From: Bradyrhizobium liaoningense
GTDB lineage: Bacteria > Pseudomonadota > Alphaproteobacteria > Rhizobiales > Xanthobacteraceae
Direction of reading: 5' to 3'
DNA length: 64,000 nt
Assembly: GCF_018130955.1 (NCBI RefSeq)
Contig: NZ_JAFCJM010000008.1
Location: 62,001 to 126,000 of the forward strand
Shown here piece after piece: positions 34,858 to 43,300 of this stretch. The notes below the pieces were generated by a model. It made no database searches and was not told the origin of the DNA. It was given only the letters and a program-made list of their open reading frames with translations. The translations under genes were made by a program, and so were the position numbers. Within the stretch, counting starts at the first letter, position 1. Each line of letters starts with the position of its first letter.

Positions 34858-36666
34858 CTACGCCGTCACCCCTTCCGCCATATACTTTCGCCAGCCGCCA
34901 TACGCCGTGATATCGCGTGCGCCGTTGAGTGCCTCCGGCTCGACGAGAAAACCCTTCACGCCGCGGCCGTCGGCGAGCCGGATCGTGCCGATCGCCATCG
35001 GCGGCGGGATCGCGTTGACGAATTTGCCGAAGGCGGACGACGACAGCGACCAGATCTCCAGCTCGATGGACGAGCCCTGGCCGGCCTCGACGCGCAGCAT
35101 GCCCGGTTTTGGCGGCGTCGTTTGCAGCGCATAAAGCTTGTAGTCCGCGGCAGTCTTCGTCGCCTCGATCAGCTTGCCGTTCAGCGCTTTCAATTCATGG
35201 TTCAGCGCCATGCCGGAGAGATGCGCGCCGACGACTGCGATTGAAATCTCGTCGCCGCCATTTGCAGGCAGCGCCGCAAGCGGCGGCTGGGCGGTGCCCT
35301 TGGCCCCGACCGGCAGTTTGGTGTCGGCGTGAAACACACGCCCGATGCTCGCCAGCATGGCATCGCGGCCGGCGGGCGCGAGCAGCGTGATGCCGAAAGG
35401 TGCGCCGTCGGACCGCATCGACGCCGGCAGCGCCAGTCCGCAGAGGTCGAGCAGATTGACAAAATTGGTATAAGTGCCGAGCCGGCTGTTGAGCTCAATC
35501 GGATTGGCGAGCACCTGCGCGGTCGAGTAGACCGTCGGTGCCGTCGGCAGCACCAGCGCGTCGACATTGGCAAAGGTGCGCTCGGCGATTTTGCGCAGTC
35601 CTTGCAACCGATACAGCGCCGAGAAGGTTTCGGCCGCGGTGAGCCGCGCGCCGGCGGCTGTGATCTCGCGCGTCACCGCGTGAATCGAGTCGGGCGCTGA
35701 CGCCAGCAGATTGCGGATCACGAGATAGCGCTCGGCCACCCACGGCCCCTCGTAGAGCAGCCGGGCGGTCTCATAAAACGGCTCGAGGTCGAACTCGACC
35801 AGTTCCACGCCGAGCGACGTCCAGCACTTCAGGGCCTCGCCATAGGCGGCTTCCGATTTCTTGTCGCCGAAGAAGATCAGTTGCCCGTTGCGTGGCACGC
35901 CGAGGCGGATTTTGGCCGGGAACGGCGTGAGCGGGCCAAGCGGCCGGTCGCGCGAGAACGGATCTGCCTGATCCGGTCCGGCCATGACAGAGAGCGCGAG
36001 TGCGGCATCGTCGACCGTCAGCGCAAACACGGAGATGCAGTCGAGCGTGCGGCAGGCCGGCACCAGGCCCGCGGTCGAGATCATGCCGAGGCTCGGCTTC
36101 AGGCCGACGATGTTGTTGAGCATCGCCGGCACGCGGCCGCTGCCGGCGGTGTCGGTGCCGAGCGACAGCGGCACCAGGCCCGCTGCGACTGATGTCGCCG
36201 AACCCGAGCTCGATCCGCCGGGAATGAGATCCTCGCGGATCGGATTCTTGGGAATGCCATAGGGCGAGCGCACGCCGACGAGGCCGGTCGCGAACTGGTC
36301 GAGATTGGTCTTGCCGATGATGATGGCGCCGGCGGCGCGCAGCCGCGCCACCGCCGTGGAGTCGTGCGTCGGCGTGTAGGAGAAGGCGGGGCAGGCGGCC
36401 GTGGTTGGAAAACCCAGCGCGTCGATATTGTCCTTCACCGCGACCGGCACGCCGTAGAGCGGCAACTCGGCGGCATCCTTTCGCGCAGCGAGTTTTTCGG
36501 CCTCCGCGATCGCATCCTTTTCCTCGCGCAGGCTGATGAAGATGGCGGGATCGTTGGCGTCGCGGATGCGCTGATAGGTCCGCGCGATCGTCTCGGCCGG
36601 CGTGGTCGCACCCGCGCGATGCGCGGCGACGATTGCGGCTACCGTCTCAGGCTGGTCGGCCCCCAT
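34858..36666 (-). CDS. atzF: Allophanate hydrolase
   Basis: AtzF splits allophanate to two ammonia and two CO2, the last step of cyanurate, biuret and urea-carboxylase pathways. The 602-residue product has the full two-domain length. The amidase domain shows Lys78 (GVPVAVKDNID), Ser152 in GGSSSGSATS and Ser176 in GTDTAGSGRVP. The C-terminal domain (from about residue 460) contains ISIAVVGAHLSGMALNHEL and ends GARDITAYGGWRKYM. It faces the AtzGEH operon across a repeat and has its own sigma-54 promoter. No urea carboxylase is present, so the allophanate must come from the amidase route or elsewhere. Confidence 0.94.
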   Translation of the reverse strand: MGADQPETVAAIVAAHRAGATTPAETIARTYQRIRDANDPAIFISLREEKDAIAEAEKLAARKDAAELPLYGVPVAVKDNIDALGFPTTAACPAFSYTPTHDSTAVARLRAAGAIIIGKTNLDQFATGLVGVRSPYGIPKNPIREDLIPGGSSSGSATSVAAGLVPLSLGTDTAGSGRVPAMLNNIVGLKPSLGMISTAGLVPACRTLDCISVFALTVDDAALALSVMAGPDQADPFSRDRPLGPLTPFPAKIRLGVPRNGQLIFFGDKKSEAAYGEALKCWTSLGVELVEFDLEPFYETARLLYEGPWVAERYLVIRNLLASAPDSIHAVTREITAAGARLTAAETFSALYRLQGLRKIAERTFANVDALVLPTAPTVYSTAQVLANPIELNSRLGTYTNFVNLLDLCGLALPASMRSDGAPFGITLLAPAGRDAMLASIGRVFHADTKLPVGAKGTAQPPLAALPANGGDEISIAVVGAHLSGMALNHELKALNGKLIEATKTAADYKLYALQTTPPKPGMLRVEAGQGSSIELEIWSLSSSAFGKFVNAIPPPMAIGTIRLADGRGVKGFLVEPEALNGARDITAYGGWRKYMAEGVTA

Positions 36667-36706
36667 GGTGTGAAAAACTCCGGCGACAAATCTTCACCCG
36701 CTATGA

Positions 36707-36722
36707 AGCAAGCGATGTGCCA
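36707..36722 (-). promoter_or_regulatory. Sigma-54 promoter of atzF
   Basis: On the minus strand TGGCACA-TCGC-TTGCT (36722-36707) matches the RpoN consensus TGGCACG-N4-TTGCW at all but one position, with correct GG-N10-GC spacing. The start site would be near 36696, about 30 nt from the ATG at 36666. This mirrors the layout at 26157. A possible NtrC half-palindrome, GCACC-CATCA-GGTG, lies at 36867-36880, about 150 bp upstream. Confidence 0.72.
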
Positions 36723-36873
36723 TTGTGTACATTATCCGGGCAGATCCTACGCTCCGGATATAGTCGTCAGATCATACGCTTAAGCGAAGATGCGACGAGC
36801 GGCGGCGGTGCGAGGGTAACGCTCTCTGGCGTGCATCTGCTCAAAATTTGAGCAGGAGCGGCGCCGGCACCCA

Positions 36874-37383
36874 TCAGGTGAAGTCGGAGAGAATCTGCAG
36901 CAGCTTCTCCCGGTTCTCGCGGCCGATCTTCTCCTCCACATGGCGCTCGTGCTCGGTGGCGAGCCGCTTGAACTTCGCCAGCGACGTCTCGCCCTGCGCG
37001 GTCAGGTGCAGCGCGTGGGAGCGGCGGTCGGATTTCGACTTGATCCGCTTGACGAGCTTGCGGCCTTCGAGGCTGTCGAGCAGATGCACCAGCCGCGCCC
37101 GCTCGATGCCGAGGCGGTTGGCCACCGCCATCTGGGTCAGGCCCGGATTGGCGCCGATCACGGTCATGACGGAATATTGGGTGGGCTTGATGTCGACGGC
37201 GGCAAGCGTCCGGACAAAATCCTGGAAAATCCAGATCTGGAAGCGCCGCACCGCATAGCCGGCGTGGCCGACCAGCGCATCGAGGCCGATCCCGTCCGCG
37301 TCGTTCGGACGCGCTCTCGCGCGATCCGTGCGCTTGCCGGAAGCGGCCTTCGGCGTTTCGGTTCGACTTGCGCTTTCTGTCAC
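36874..37383 (-). CDS. MarR-family regulator of the ferulate gene cluster
   Basis: A 169-residue winged-helix repressor. Core segments are KPTQYSVMTVIGANPGLTQM, RLGIERARLVHLLDSLEGRK and SDRRSHALHLTAQG. The GTG start at 37383 has GGAG ten bases upstream; a longer frame to 37584 runs through the operator. It diverges from the feruloyl-CoA synthase gene, and a perfect palindrome lies between them. MarR proteins beside hydroxycinnamate genes (FerR, CouR types) are usually released by the CoA thioester; that mode is inferred here. Confidence 0.88.
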   Translation of the reverse strand: MTESASRTETPKAASGKRTDRARARPNDADGIGLDALVGHAGYAVRRFQIWIFQDFVRTLAAVDIKPTQYSVMTVIGANPGLTQMAVANRLGIERARLVHLLDSLEGRKLVKRIKSKSDRRSHALHLTAQGETSLAKFKRLATEHERHVEEKIGRENREKLLQILSDFT

Positions 37384-37437
37384 GGTCTGTCTCCACCCTC
37401 GGGAAGCCTTGTAGCGCCAGACGAGGTTTTGGAAAAG

Positions 37438-37458
37438 ATTGTTGTTGACGACAACAAT
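37438..37458. promoter_or_regulatory. Probable MarR operator
   Basis: ATTGTTGT-TGACG-ACAACAAT is a perfect 8-5-8 inverted repeat. It stands 55 bp upstream of the MarR start and 80 bp upstream of the feruloyl-CoA synthase start, the right place to control both. A second hairpin, CCCGCC-TGA-GGCGGG, lies in the synthase leader at 37511-37525. Confidence 0.65.
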
Positions 37459-37538
37459 TGCTGTGCTCAACATTATGGCCGAAGCAGCCCGGAACGAGGC
37501 TGCGGTCGATCCCGCCTGAGGCGGGCGAGGAGGAACCC

Positions 37539-39395
37539 ATGACCTTGGCCGCCCCCCGCGGTGACGCGTCCAGCCTGTTCGCAACGCCCAAAACCGTCGC
37601 CGAGCATCGCGCCGACGGCAGCATCGTGCTGCGGTCGACCGAGCCCTTGCGCGGCAGCGCGCGTTGCATCGGCGACTGGCTGGAGCGTTGGGCGCGGCAA
37701 TCGCCGGATAAGATTTTTCTCGCCGAGCGTGCCAATGTCGACGCGGCCTGGAGCACCGTCACCTACGCGCAGGCGCTCCGGCAGGTGCGTTCCGCCGCCT
37801 CCTGGATCCTGGCGCAGGGGCTGAACGCGCAGCGTCCGCTCGTGATCCTCTCCGACAACAGCGTCGACCACGCGCTGTTCGCGCTCGCCGCCCAGCATGT
37901 CGGCGTGCCCTCGGCCGCGATCTCGCCGGCCTATTCGCTGATGTCCAAGGATTTCGACAAGCTCAAGAGCATGATCTCCCTGCTCGAGCCCGGCGCAATC
38001 TACGTCACCGCAACAAAGCCGTTCGCGAACGCGCTCGCCGCGATCAAGCCGCTGCACACGGCGGTCGTGGTCTCCGGAAATCCCGCCGACGAGGAGGCAC
38101 TGGCCTTCAGCGCCATCTCCGCAACACCTGAATCGCCAGACGTCGCAAAAGCCTTCGCCGCGATAACGCCTGACACGATCGCAAAATTCCTGTTCACCTC
38201 GGGTTCGACCGGCACGCCAAAAGCCGTGATCAACACCCAGCGCATGCTGACCTCGAGCCAGGAGGCCAAGGCGCAGACCTGGACCTTCCTGGACGCTGGC
38301 GGCGACGATCTCGTGATCCTGGACTGGCTGCCCTGGAGCCACACCTTTGGCGCCAATCACAATTTCAACCTCGTGCTGCGCAATGGCGGCTCGCTCTATA
38401 TCGACGCCGGCAAGCCGGCACCCGGCCTGTTTGCGACCTCGCTTGCGAATCTCAAGAGCGTGATGCCGACGGTCTATTTCAACGTGCCGCGCGGCTTTGA
38501 CATGCTGATCGCCGCGCTACGCAGTGACGAGGAGCTGTGCCGCCGTTTCTGCGGCGAGGTCAGTTTCGTCTTCTATGCCGCCGCCGCGCTGCCGCAAAAT
38601 CTTTGGGACGCGCTCCAGGAGCTCTCGCTCAAGACCGTCGGCCGCGCGCTGCCGATGGTCTCGGCCTGGGGCTCGACCGAGACCTCGCCGCTTGCGACCG
38701 ATTGCCATTTCCAGGCCGAGCGCTCCGGCAATATCGGCGTGCCGATCCCCGGCACTGAATTGAAGCTCGTGACGTCCGGCGACAAGCTGGAGGTGCGCGT
38801 GCGCGGCCCCAACGTCACGCCGGGCTACTGGAAGGCGCCCGAGTTGACGAAGCAGGCGTTCGACGAAGAAGGCTTTTACCTGATTGGCGATGCCGTGAAA
38901 TTCGCCGACGAGAAGCGTCCCGAGCGCGGCCTGTTCTTCGACGGTCGCGTCGCCGAAGATTTCAAGCTCAACTCCGGTACCTGGGTCAGCGTCGGCACGC
39001 TGCGCGTCGCCGGCATCGCAGCGCTCGCCCCGCTGGCGCAGGACATCGTCGTGGCCGGCCATGGCGGCGACGAAGTGCGCTTCTTGGTGATCCCGAACAT
39101 CCCCGCCTGCCGCGCGCTTGCCGGTCTGCCGGAGAGCACTGGTGTGAACGAGGTGATCGGTCATGACAAGGTCAGGAGCGCCATCGCGGAGGGACTGGCA
39201 AAGCTGAAAGCGCAAGGCAGCAACTCCTCCGGCCACGCCACGCGCGCGTTGCTGCTCGCCGAGCCGCCGTCGGTCGACGGCGGCGAGATCACCGACAAGG
39301 GCTACATCAACCAGCGCGCCGTGCTGACGCGACGTGCCGACGCGGTGGCGAAGCTCAACGATGATGCGTCGGCCGAGTGGATCGGCTGCGCCTAA
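37539..39395 (+). CDS. fcs: Feruloyl-CoA synthase
   Basis: An acyl-CoA ligase of 618 residues that adenylates a hydroxycinnamic acid and forms its CoA thioester. The AMP-binding motif FTSGSTGTPKAVINT, the WLPWSHTFGANHNFNLVL segment, SAWGSTETSPLATDC and the LFFDGRVAEDFKLNSGTWVS region mark the feruloyl-CoA synthase subfamily. GGAGGAA precedes the ATG at 37539. It is controlled by the divergent MarR and is followed, after repeats, by a tannase/feruloyl-esterase gene that could supply free ferulate. The enoyl-CoA hydratase/aldolase expected next in the pathway is not in the window. Coumarate or caffeate may also be substrates. Confidence 0.85.
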   Translation: MTLAAPRGDASSLFATPKTVAEHRADGSIVLRSTEPLRGSARCIGDWLERWARQSPDKIFLAERANVDAAWSTVTYAQALRQVRSAASWILAQGLNAQRPLVILSDNSVDHALFALAAQHVGVPSAAISPAYSLMSKDFDKLKSMISLLEPGAIYVTATKPFANALAAIKPLHTAVVVSGNPADEEALAFSAISATPESPDVAKAFAAITPDTIAKFLFTSGSTGTPKAVINTQRMLTSSQEAKAQTWTFLDAGGDDLVILDWLPWSHTFGANHNFNLVLRNGGSLYIDAGKPAPGLFATSLANLKSVMPTVYFNVPRGFDMLIAALRSDEELCRRFCGEVSFVFYAAAALPQNLWDALQELSLKTVGRALPMVSAWGSTETSPLATDCHFQAERSGNIGVPIPGTELKLVTSGDKLEVRVRGPNVTPGYWKAPELTKQAFDEEGFYLIGDAVKFADEKRPERGLFFDGRVAEDFKLNSGTWVSVGTLRVAGIAALAPLAQDIVVAGHGGDEVRFLVIPNIPACRALAGLPESTGVNEVIGHDKVRSAIAEGLAKLKAQGSNSSGHATRALLLAEPPSVDGGEITDKGYINQRAVLTRRADAVAKLNDDASAEWIGCA

Positions 39396-39407
39396 GCGCG
39401 ATTCTTG

Positions 39408-39560
39408 CCCTCTCCCCTTGTGAGAGAGGGTGGCTTCGATGCGTAGCATCGAAGTCGGGTGAGGGGTCTCTCTCCGCGAGCGATTCTCTTGCAGCGTGAT
39501 TCACGGATAGAACCCCTCATCCGGCGCTTCGCGCCACCTTCTCCCACAAGGGGAGAAGGG
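39408..39560. repeat. Palindromic repeat, CCCTCTCCCC family
   Basis: A 153-bp element runs from CCCTCTCCCCTTGTGAGAGA to TTCTCCCACAAGGGGAGAAG. It contains an inner hairpin GGCTTCGATGC/GCATCGAAGTC and GGGTGAGGGG. It occupies the gap between the synthase and esterase genes. Confidence 0.82.
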
Positions 39561-39643
39561 AAGAATTCGCTCGTCAGAATTGCTTGCAAAAATGGGGAAT
39601 GCGAGTAATAATTATAAAATATAATCAATTGAGGGAGGCCGTC

Positions 39644-41326
39644 GTGAGGTCTGGCTTGGTATCGGCAGTCACGCTGGCTGCCCTTCTTGGATCCACCGCG
39701 CTCGTCCGCGCCGATGGCGAGGCCTGCTCGCCGGTCACATCAGCTTCGCTCGCCATCTCCGGCGTCGAGATTACGGGATCAAAGGCGCAAGAAGCCGCCA
39801 ACGGTCTGCCCAAGCATTGCATCGTGACGGGGCTCGCCAACCGGCGCACCGGCGCGGACGGAAAATCCTACGCCATCCAGTTTGAGCTTCGCCTTCCGGC
39901 CGACTGGAACGGCCGCTTCCTGCACCAGGTGAACGGCGGCAACGACGGCGTCGTCGTGCCTGCGCTGGGCGACAAGCCGGACGGCTTTGCCTCGGGTGGG
40001 ACGGTGCCGTTGGCGCGCGGCTTTGCCGTGCTGTCGTCCGACAGCGGGCATTCCGGCTCCGATCCCGCGAACAAGTCGCTGGGCCTGACCGCGGGCGCAG
40101 CCTTCGGTCTCGATCCGCAGGCGCGGCGCGACTACGGTTACGCCGCCGACATGACGCTGTCGCCCGTCGCCAAGACGATCATTGCCCTGCATTATGGCCG
40201 CAAGCCTGATCGCTCCTACATGGCCGGCTGCTCGAACGGCGGACGTCACGCGATGGTCGCGGCCTCGCGCATGCCCGAGAACTATGATGGATTCCTCGTC
40301 GGCAATCCCGGCTTCGACCTGCCGCGCGCCGCGATCCAGCATGCCTGGGATGTGCAGGCTTTTCTCAAAGCCGATCCCGACCTGCGCAAATCGATCACCA
40401 AAGAGGATGCCCAGCTCATTGCCTCTCGCATCACGGAAGCCTGCGATGCGCTCGACGGCGTCAAGGACGGCCTGACTGCGAATCTCGCCGCTTGTCAGAG
40501 GGCATTCGACCTCAAGAGTCTGACCTGTGCACCCGGTCAGACCAATGCGTGCCTGCCTCAAGCCAAGGTGGACGCGCTGAAGCAAAGCCTGGCCGGGCCG
40601 AAGAACTCAAAGGGCGAAGCGCTCTATTCCGACTGGCCGCTCGATGGCGGCATCGGCACCGGCAACTGGCGCGCCTGGAAGGTCGAGAGCCCGGTCGCGC
40701 CCTGGAACAATTATCCGATCATCGCCACCATGGGTGCGGCGTCGCTGAACTACATCTTCTCGACACCGCCGGTCGCGGTGGAGGGCAACACAGACAAGCT
40801 GATCGATGCCCTGAAGGCGTATGATTTCGACAAGGACGCGCCAAAAATCTTTGCCAAGGACGCCACATTCACGGAATCGTCGATGGACTTCATGACCCCG
40901 CCTGACGTCGACGATCCCAAACTTGCAGGGCTGCAAAAGACTGGCGGCAAGATGCTGATCTATCACGGCCAGGCCGATCCCGTGTTCTCGGCCAACGACA
41001 CCATCCGCTGGTACGGCCGACTGGACAAGAACCTGCAAGGTCATGCCGCCAGCGTCGCGCGCCTGTTCACGATTCCCGGCGAAACTCACTGCGGTGGTGG
41101 CGTGGCGCTCGACAAGTTCGATGCGCTCACCGCGCTGACCGAATGGGTGGAGAAGGGCAAGGCGCCCGAGCGCATCATCGTCTCCGCCAATCCCGCGAAC
41201 AAGGAAGTCCCGGCCTCCTGGAGCCCGAACCGCACGCGGCCGCTGTGTCCGTATCCGGCCTATGCCGCTTATTCCGGGCAAGGCGATAGCGAGGATGCTG
41301 CGAACTTTGTCTGCAAGGTGCCGTAG
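39644..41326 (+). CDS. Tannase/feruloyl-esterase family protein
   Basis: An exported alpha/beta hydrolase of about 560 residues. A signal peptide (cleavage after VRA near residue 23) precedes the catalytic domain. The nucleophile is in MAGCSNGGRH (Cys196-Ser197), the acid in IYHGQADPVFS and the base in IPGETHCGGG. The Cys next to Ser and the Cys next to His form the CS-D-HC motif typical of tannases. The family cleaves gallate or ferulate esters of plant cell walls. GTG at 39644 has GAGGGAGG six bases upstream. An AT-rich promoter region (39590-39630) precedes it. A role in freeing ferulate for the upstream synthase is inferred. Confidence 0.87.
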   Translation: MRSGLVSAVTLAALLGSTALVRADGEACSPVTSASLAISGVEITGSKAQEAANGLPKHCIVTGLANRRTGADGKSYAIQFELRLPADWNGRFLHQVNGGNDGVVVPALGDKPDGFASGGTVPLARGFAVLSSDSGHSGSDPANKSLGLTAGAAFGLDPQARRDYGYAADMTLSPVAKTIIALHYGRKPDRSYMAGCSNGGRHAMVAASRMPENYDGFLVGNPGFDLPRAAIQHAWDVQAFLKADPDLRKSITKEDAQLIASRITEACDALDGVKDGLTANLAACQRAFDLKSLTCAPGQTNACLPQAKVDALKQSLAGPKNSKGEALYSDWPLDGGIGTGNWRAWKVESPVAPWNNYPIIATMGAASLNYIFSTPPVAVEGNTDKLIDALKAYDFDKDAPKIFAKDATFTESSMDFMTPPDVDDPKLAGLQKTGGKMLIYHGQADPVFSANDTIRWYGRLDKNLQGHAASVARLFTIPGETHCGGGVALDKFDALTALTEWVEKGKAPERIIVSANPANKEVPASWSPNRTRPLCPYPAYAAYSGQGDSEDAANFVCKVP

Positions 41327-41355
41327 AGCGGCACCAGACGCGATATCCCTCGTCA

Positions 41356-41476
41356 CCTCGCCCCGCTCTTGTCCGCCGAAGCTTTAGCGAAGGCGGATGC
41401 GGGGAGAGGCCGACATTCATGCGCAGCATGAATGTCGGGTGAGGGCGCTCCTGCATCACCTTCTCCCACAAGGGAG
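41356..41476. repeat. Palindromic repeat, GGGGAGAGGCCGAC family
   Basis: About 120 bp with inner hairpins CCGCC...GGCGG and CGACATTCATG/CATGAATGTCG and the motif GGGGAGAGGCCGAC (41401-41414). It lies between the convergent tannase and FAH-family genes. Confidence 0.8.
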
Positions 41477-41485
41477 CGCTGCAGG

Positions 41486-42472
41486 TCAGGCTCCCCTGCG
41501 GAGAACCTGATTGCGCAGCTTGCCGATCTTCTCGACCTCGAGCTCGACGGTGTCGCCGTGCTTCAGCCAGCGATCGAGCTCGAGGCCGCAGCCGCCTCCG
41601 ACGGTACCCGAGCCCATGAATTCGCCTGCCCGCAGCGTCTCGCTGCGCGATACGTAGGCGATCATGTCTTCGAAGGAGTGCAGCATGCCGCTGCTGCTCG
41701 TATCGGTCCAGATTTCGCCGTTGACCCGTGCGCGCATCGCAAGACTGTAGGGATCGGGAATTTCGTCGGCGGTGACGATCCAGGGGCCGATTGCATTGCC
41801 TGCATCGAAGCTCTTGCCTTTTGCGGGGCCCAGCATGCCCCGCATTTCCTCGAACTGCGCATCGCGGGCGGAGAAATCATTGTAGATCGTGTAGCCGAAG
41901 ATGTGCGCATGCGCCTTTCCCGGCGCGATGTCGCATCCGTCCTTCGACAGGAAGATGCCAAACTCGAGCTCGAAATCCATCAACTCGCTGTATGGCGGCC
42001 AAAGCACTTTTTCGTCGTGGCCGGACACGCTGAAGCGGTTGGTGATGTAGTAGATCGGCCGCTCCCGATAGACTTCCGGCACGTCGTCGAGCGGCTGGGT
42101 GGGCGCTGCACTTGCCACGCCCCTGCGCATGGCGATGCGGGCCATGCCTGCCGGAGCGGCGCGGATGTGCCCGGCAAAGACGGAGAAGTCGCGCATCTGC
42201 GGCGGCTCAGGTATCGGAGCCAGCAGCCTGATACGGTCCAGCGGGTAGGATATGTCTTCGTCCGCCGCGCGGTCCTCGATCACCCGACGCGCGGCGTCAA
42301 GCGCTGCCTCTCCCGCCTCGATCAATTGCAGCAGACTGCCGCCGACGACATCGGCCAGGCCGGCTCGTTTCGCCGCGGCCTCGAGGTCTAGCACCCTCCG
42401 TCCTTCGGCAGTGTCGATGACTGCGCCCGGCCTGGCCGGCCCGCCACGCAGGTTGAATGTCGCAAGCTTCAT
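41486..42472 (-). CDS. Fumarylacetoacetate hydrolase-family protein
   Basis: A 328-residue enzyme of the FAH superfamily, which cleaves C-C bonds in beta-diketo acids or decarboxylates oxo acids formed in aromatic ring breakdown. The metal-binding region is MDFELEFGIFLSKDG, followed by FGYTIYNDFSARDAQFEEM and the GSGTVGGGCGLEL turn. It diverges from a GntR regulator across a perfect palindrome. An MFS carrier and a cyclase-family hydrolase lie beyond, so the four genes probably form one catabolic unit. The substrate is unknown. Confidence 0.88.
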   Translation of the reverse strand: MKLATFNLRGGPARPGAVIDTAEGRRVLDLEAAAKRAGLADVVGGSLLQLIEAGEAALDAARRVIEDRAADEDISYPLDRIRLLAPIPEPPQMRDFSVFAGHIRAAPAGMARIAMRRGVASAAPTQPLDDVPEVYRERPIYYITNRFSVSGHDEKVLWPPYSELMDFELEFGIFLSKDGCDIAPGKAHAHIFGYTIYNDFSARDAQFEEMRGMLGPAKGKSFDAGNAIGPWIVTADEIPDPYSLAMRARVNGEIWTDTSSSGMLHSFEDMIAYVSRSETLRAGEFMGSGTVGGGCGLELDRWLKHGDTVELEVEKIGKLRNQVLRRGA

Positions 42473-42493
42473 GGAGGCTCCCTCTTGAAAAAT

Positions 42494-42514
42494 ATATTTT
42501 ATGATGTAAAATAT
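42494..42514. promoter_or_regulatory. Probable GntR operator
   Basis: ATATTTTA-TGATG-TAAAATAT is a perfect 8-5-8 inverted repeat in the gap between the FAH-family gene (start 42472) and the GntR gene. It overlaps the expected promoters of both. An ATG at 42485, upstream of it, is therefore unlikely to be the true GntR start. Confidence 0.65.
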
Positions 42515-42526
42515 ACGAAACTGTCA

Positions 42527-43222
42527 ATGCGGCCATTTCTAGAAATCGCCAAAGGCGGATCCGTGGACCTGGAAAGCACCACTCTGACCGAGCGCGCCGA
42601 AGCGGCGCTGGAAGTTGCAATCGTCAAGGGCGAGCTGCGGCCGGACGCAAAGCTCAAGATCGCGGAGATCGCGGCGGAATACGGCATCAGCCAGACGCCG
42701 GCCCGGGAGGCTCTGTCGCGGCTGGTTTCCAGGGGGCTCGTCGTTGCAGTGGGGCAGCGCGGATTCCGCGTTGCGCCCCTGAGCGGCCAGGATCTGGCCG
42801 ACATCACGTCGACGCGAATTGTGCTCGAGGTGGCGGCGCTGCGGCAGTCGATCCGCAAGGGTGACGCGAAGTGGGAGGGTGAAATCGTCTCGTGCCTGCA
42901 CCAGCTCAAGCGCGTCGCGGGTCGATCCAGGCTTCTGAAGAACTCGCCCGAGCTAGATCGGGTCCACAAATCCTTTCATGCCGCCTTGATCGCGGCGTGC
43001 ACGTCGCCCCGAACCGTCGGATTGGCAAGCCAGCTCTACGACCAGGCTTCCCGGTATCGCAACCTGATGCTCTCGAATGCAATCGTCGCCGACGAGTTCG
43101 TCGCAGAGCACGAGGAACTCGCCAATGTCGTGCTGTCGCGCTCAGCCAATGCGGCGGTGACAAAGCTCACCGCTCATCTCCAGCGAACCTATCACGACAT
43201 CTACGGGGCTATGCCCGACTAG
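42527..43222 (+). CDS. GntR-family (FCD-type) transcription regulator
   Basis: A regulator of about 231 residues. The helix-turn-helix is in IAEIAAEYGISQTPAREAL and SRLVSRGLVVAV. The C-terminal FCD domain is all-helical, with RVHKSFHAALIAAC and FVAEHEELANVVL. The start could be ATG at 42527 or GTG at 42563; the latter has AAAGGCGG upstream and would omit a short non-conserved lead. It is followed by an MFS transporter and a cyclase-family enzyme and likely controls both directions through the palindrome at 42494. Confidence 0.87.
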   Translation: MRPFLEIAKGGSVDLESTTLTERAEAALEVAIVKGELRPDAKLKIAEIAAEYGISQTPAREALSRLVSRGLVVAVGQRGFRVAPLSGQDLADITSTRIVLEVAALRQSIRKGDAKWEGEIVSCLHQLKRVAGRSRLLKNSPELDRVHKSFHAALIAACTSPRTVGLASQLYDQASRYRNLMLSNAIVADEFVAEHEELANVVLSRSANAAVTKLTAHLQRTYHDIYGAMPD

Positions 43223-43300
43223 ATCAAAGTACGGCATCTGCGCTCAGACAAGAACAACAGCAGGGAGCGCGAGGAAAAACCAAGGGAAAGGGAGGACCGC

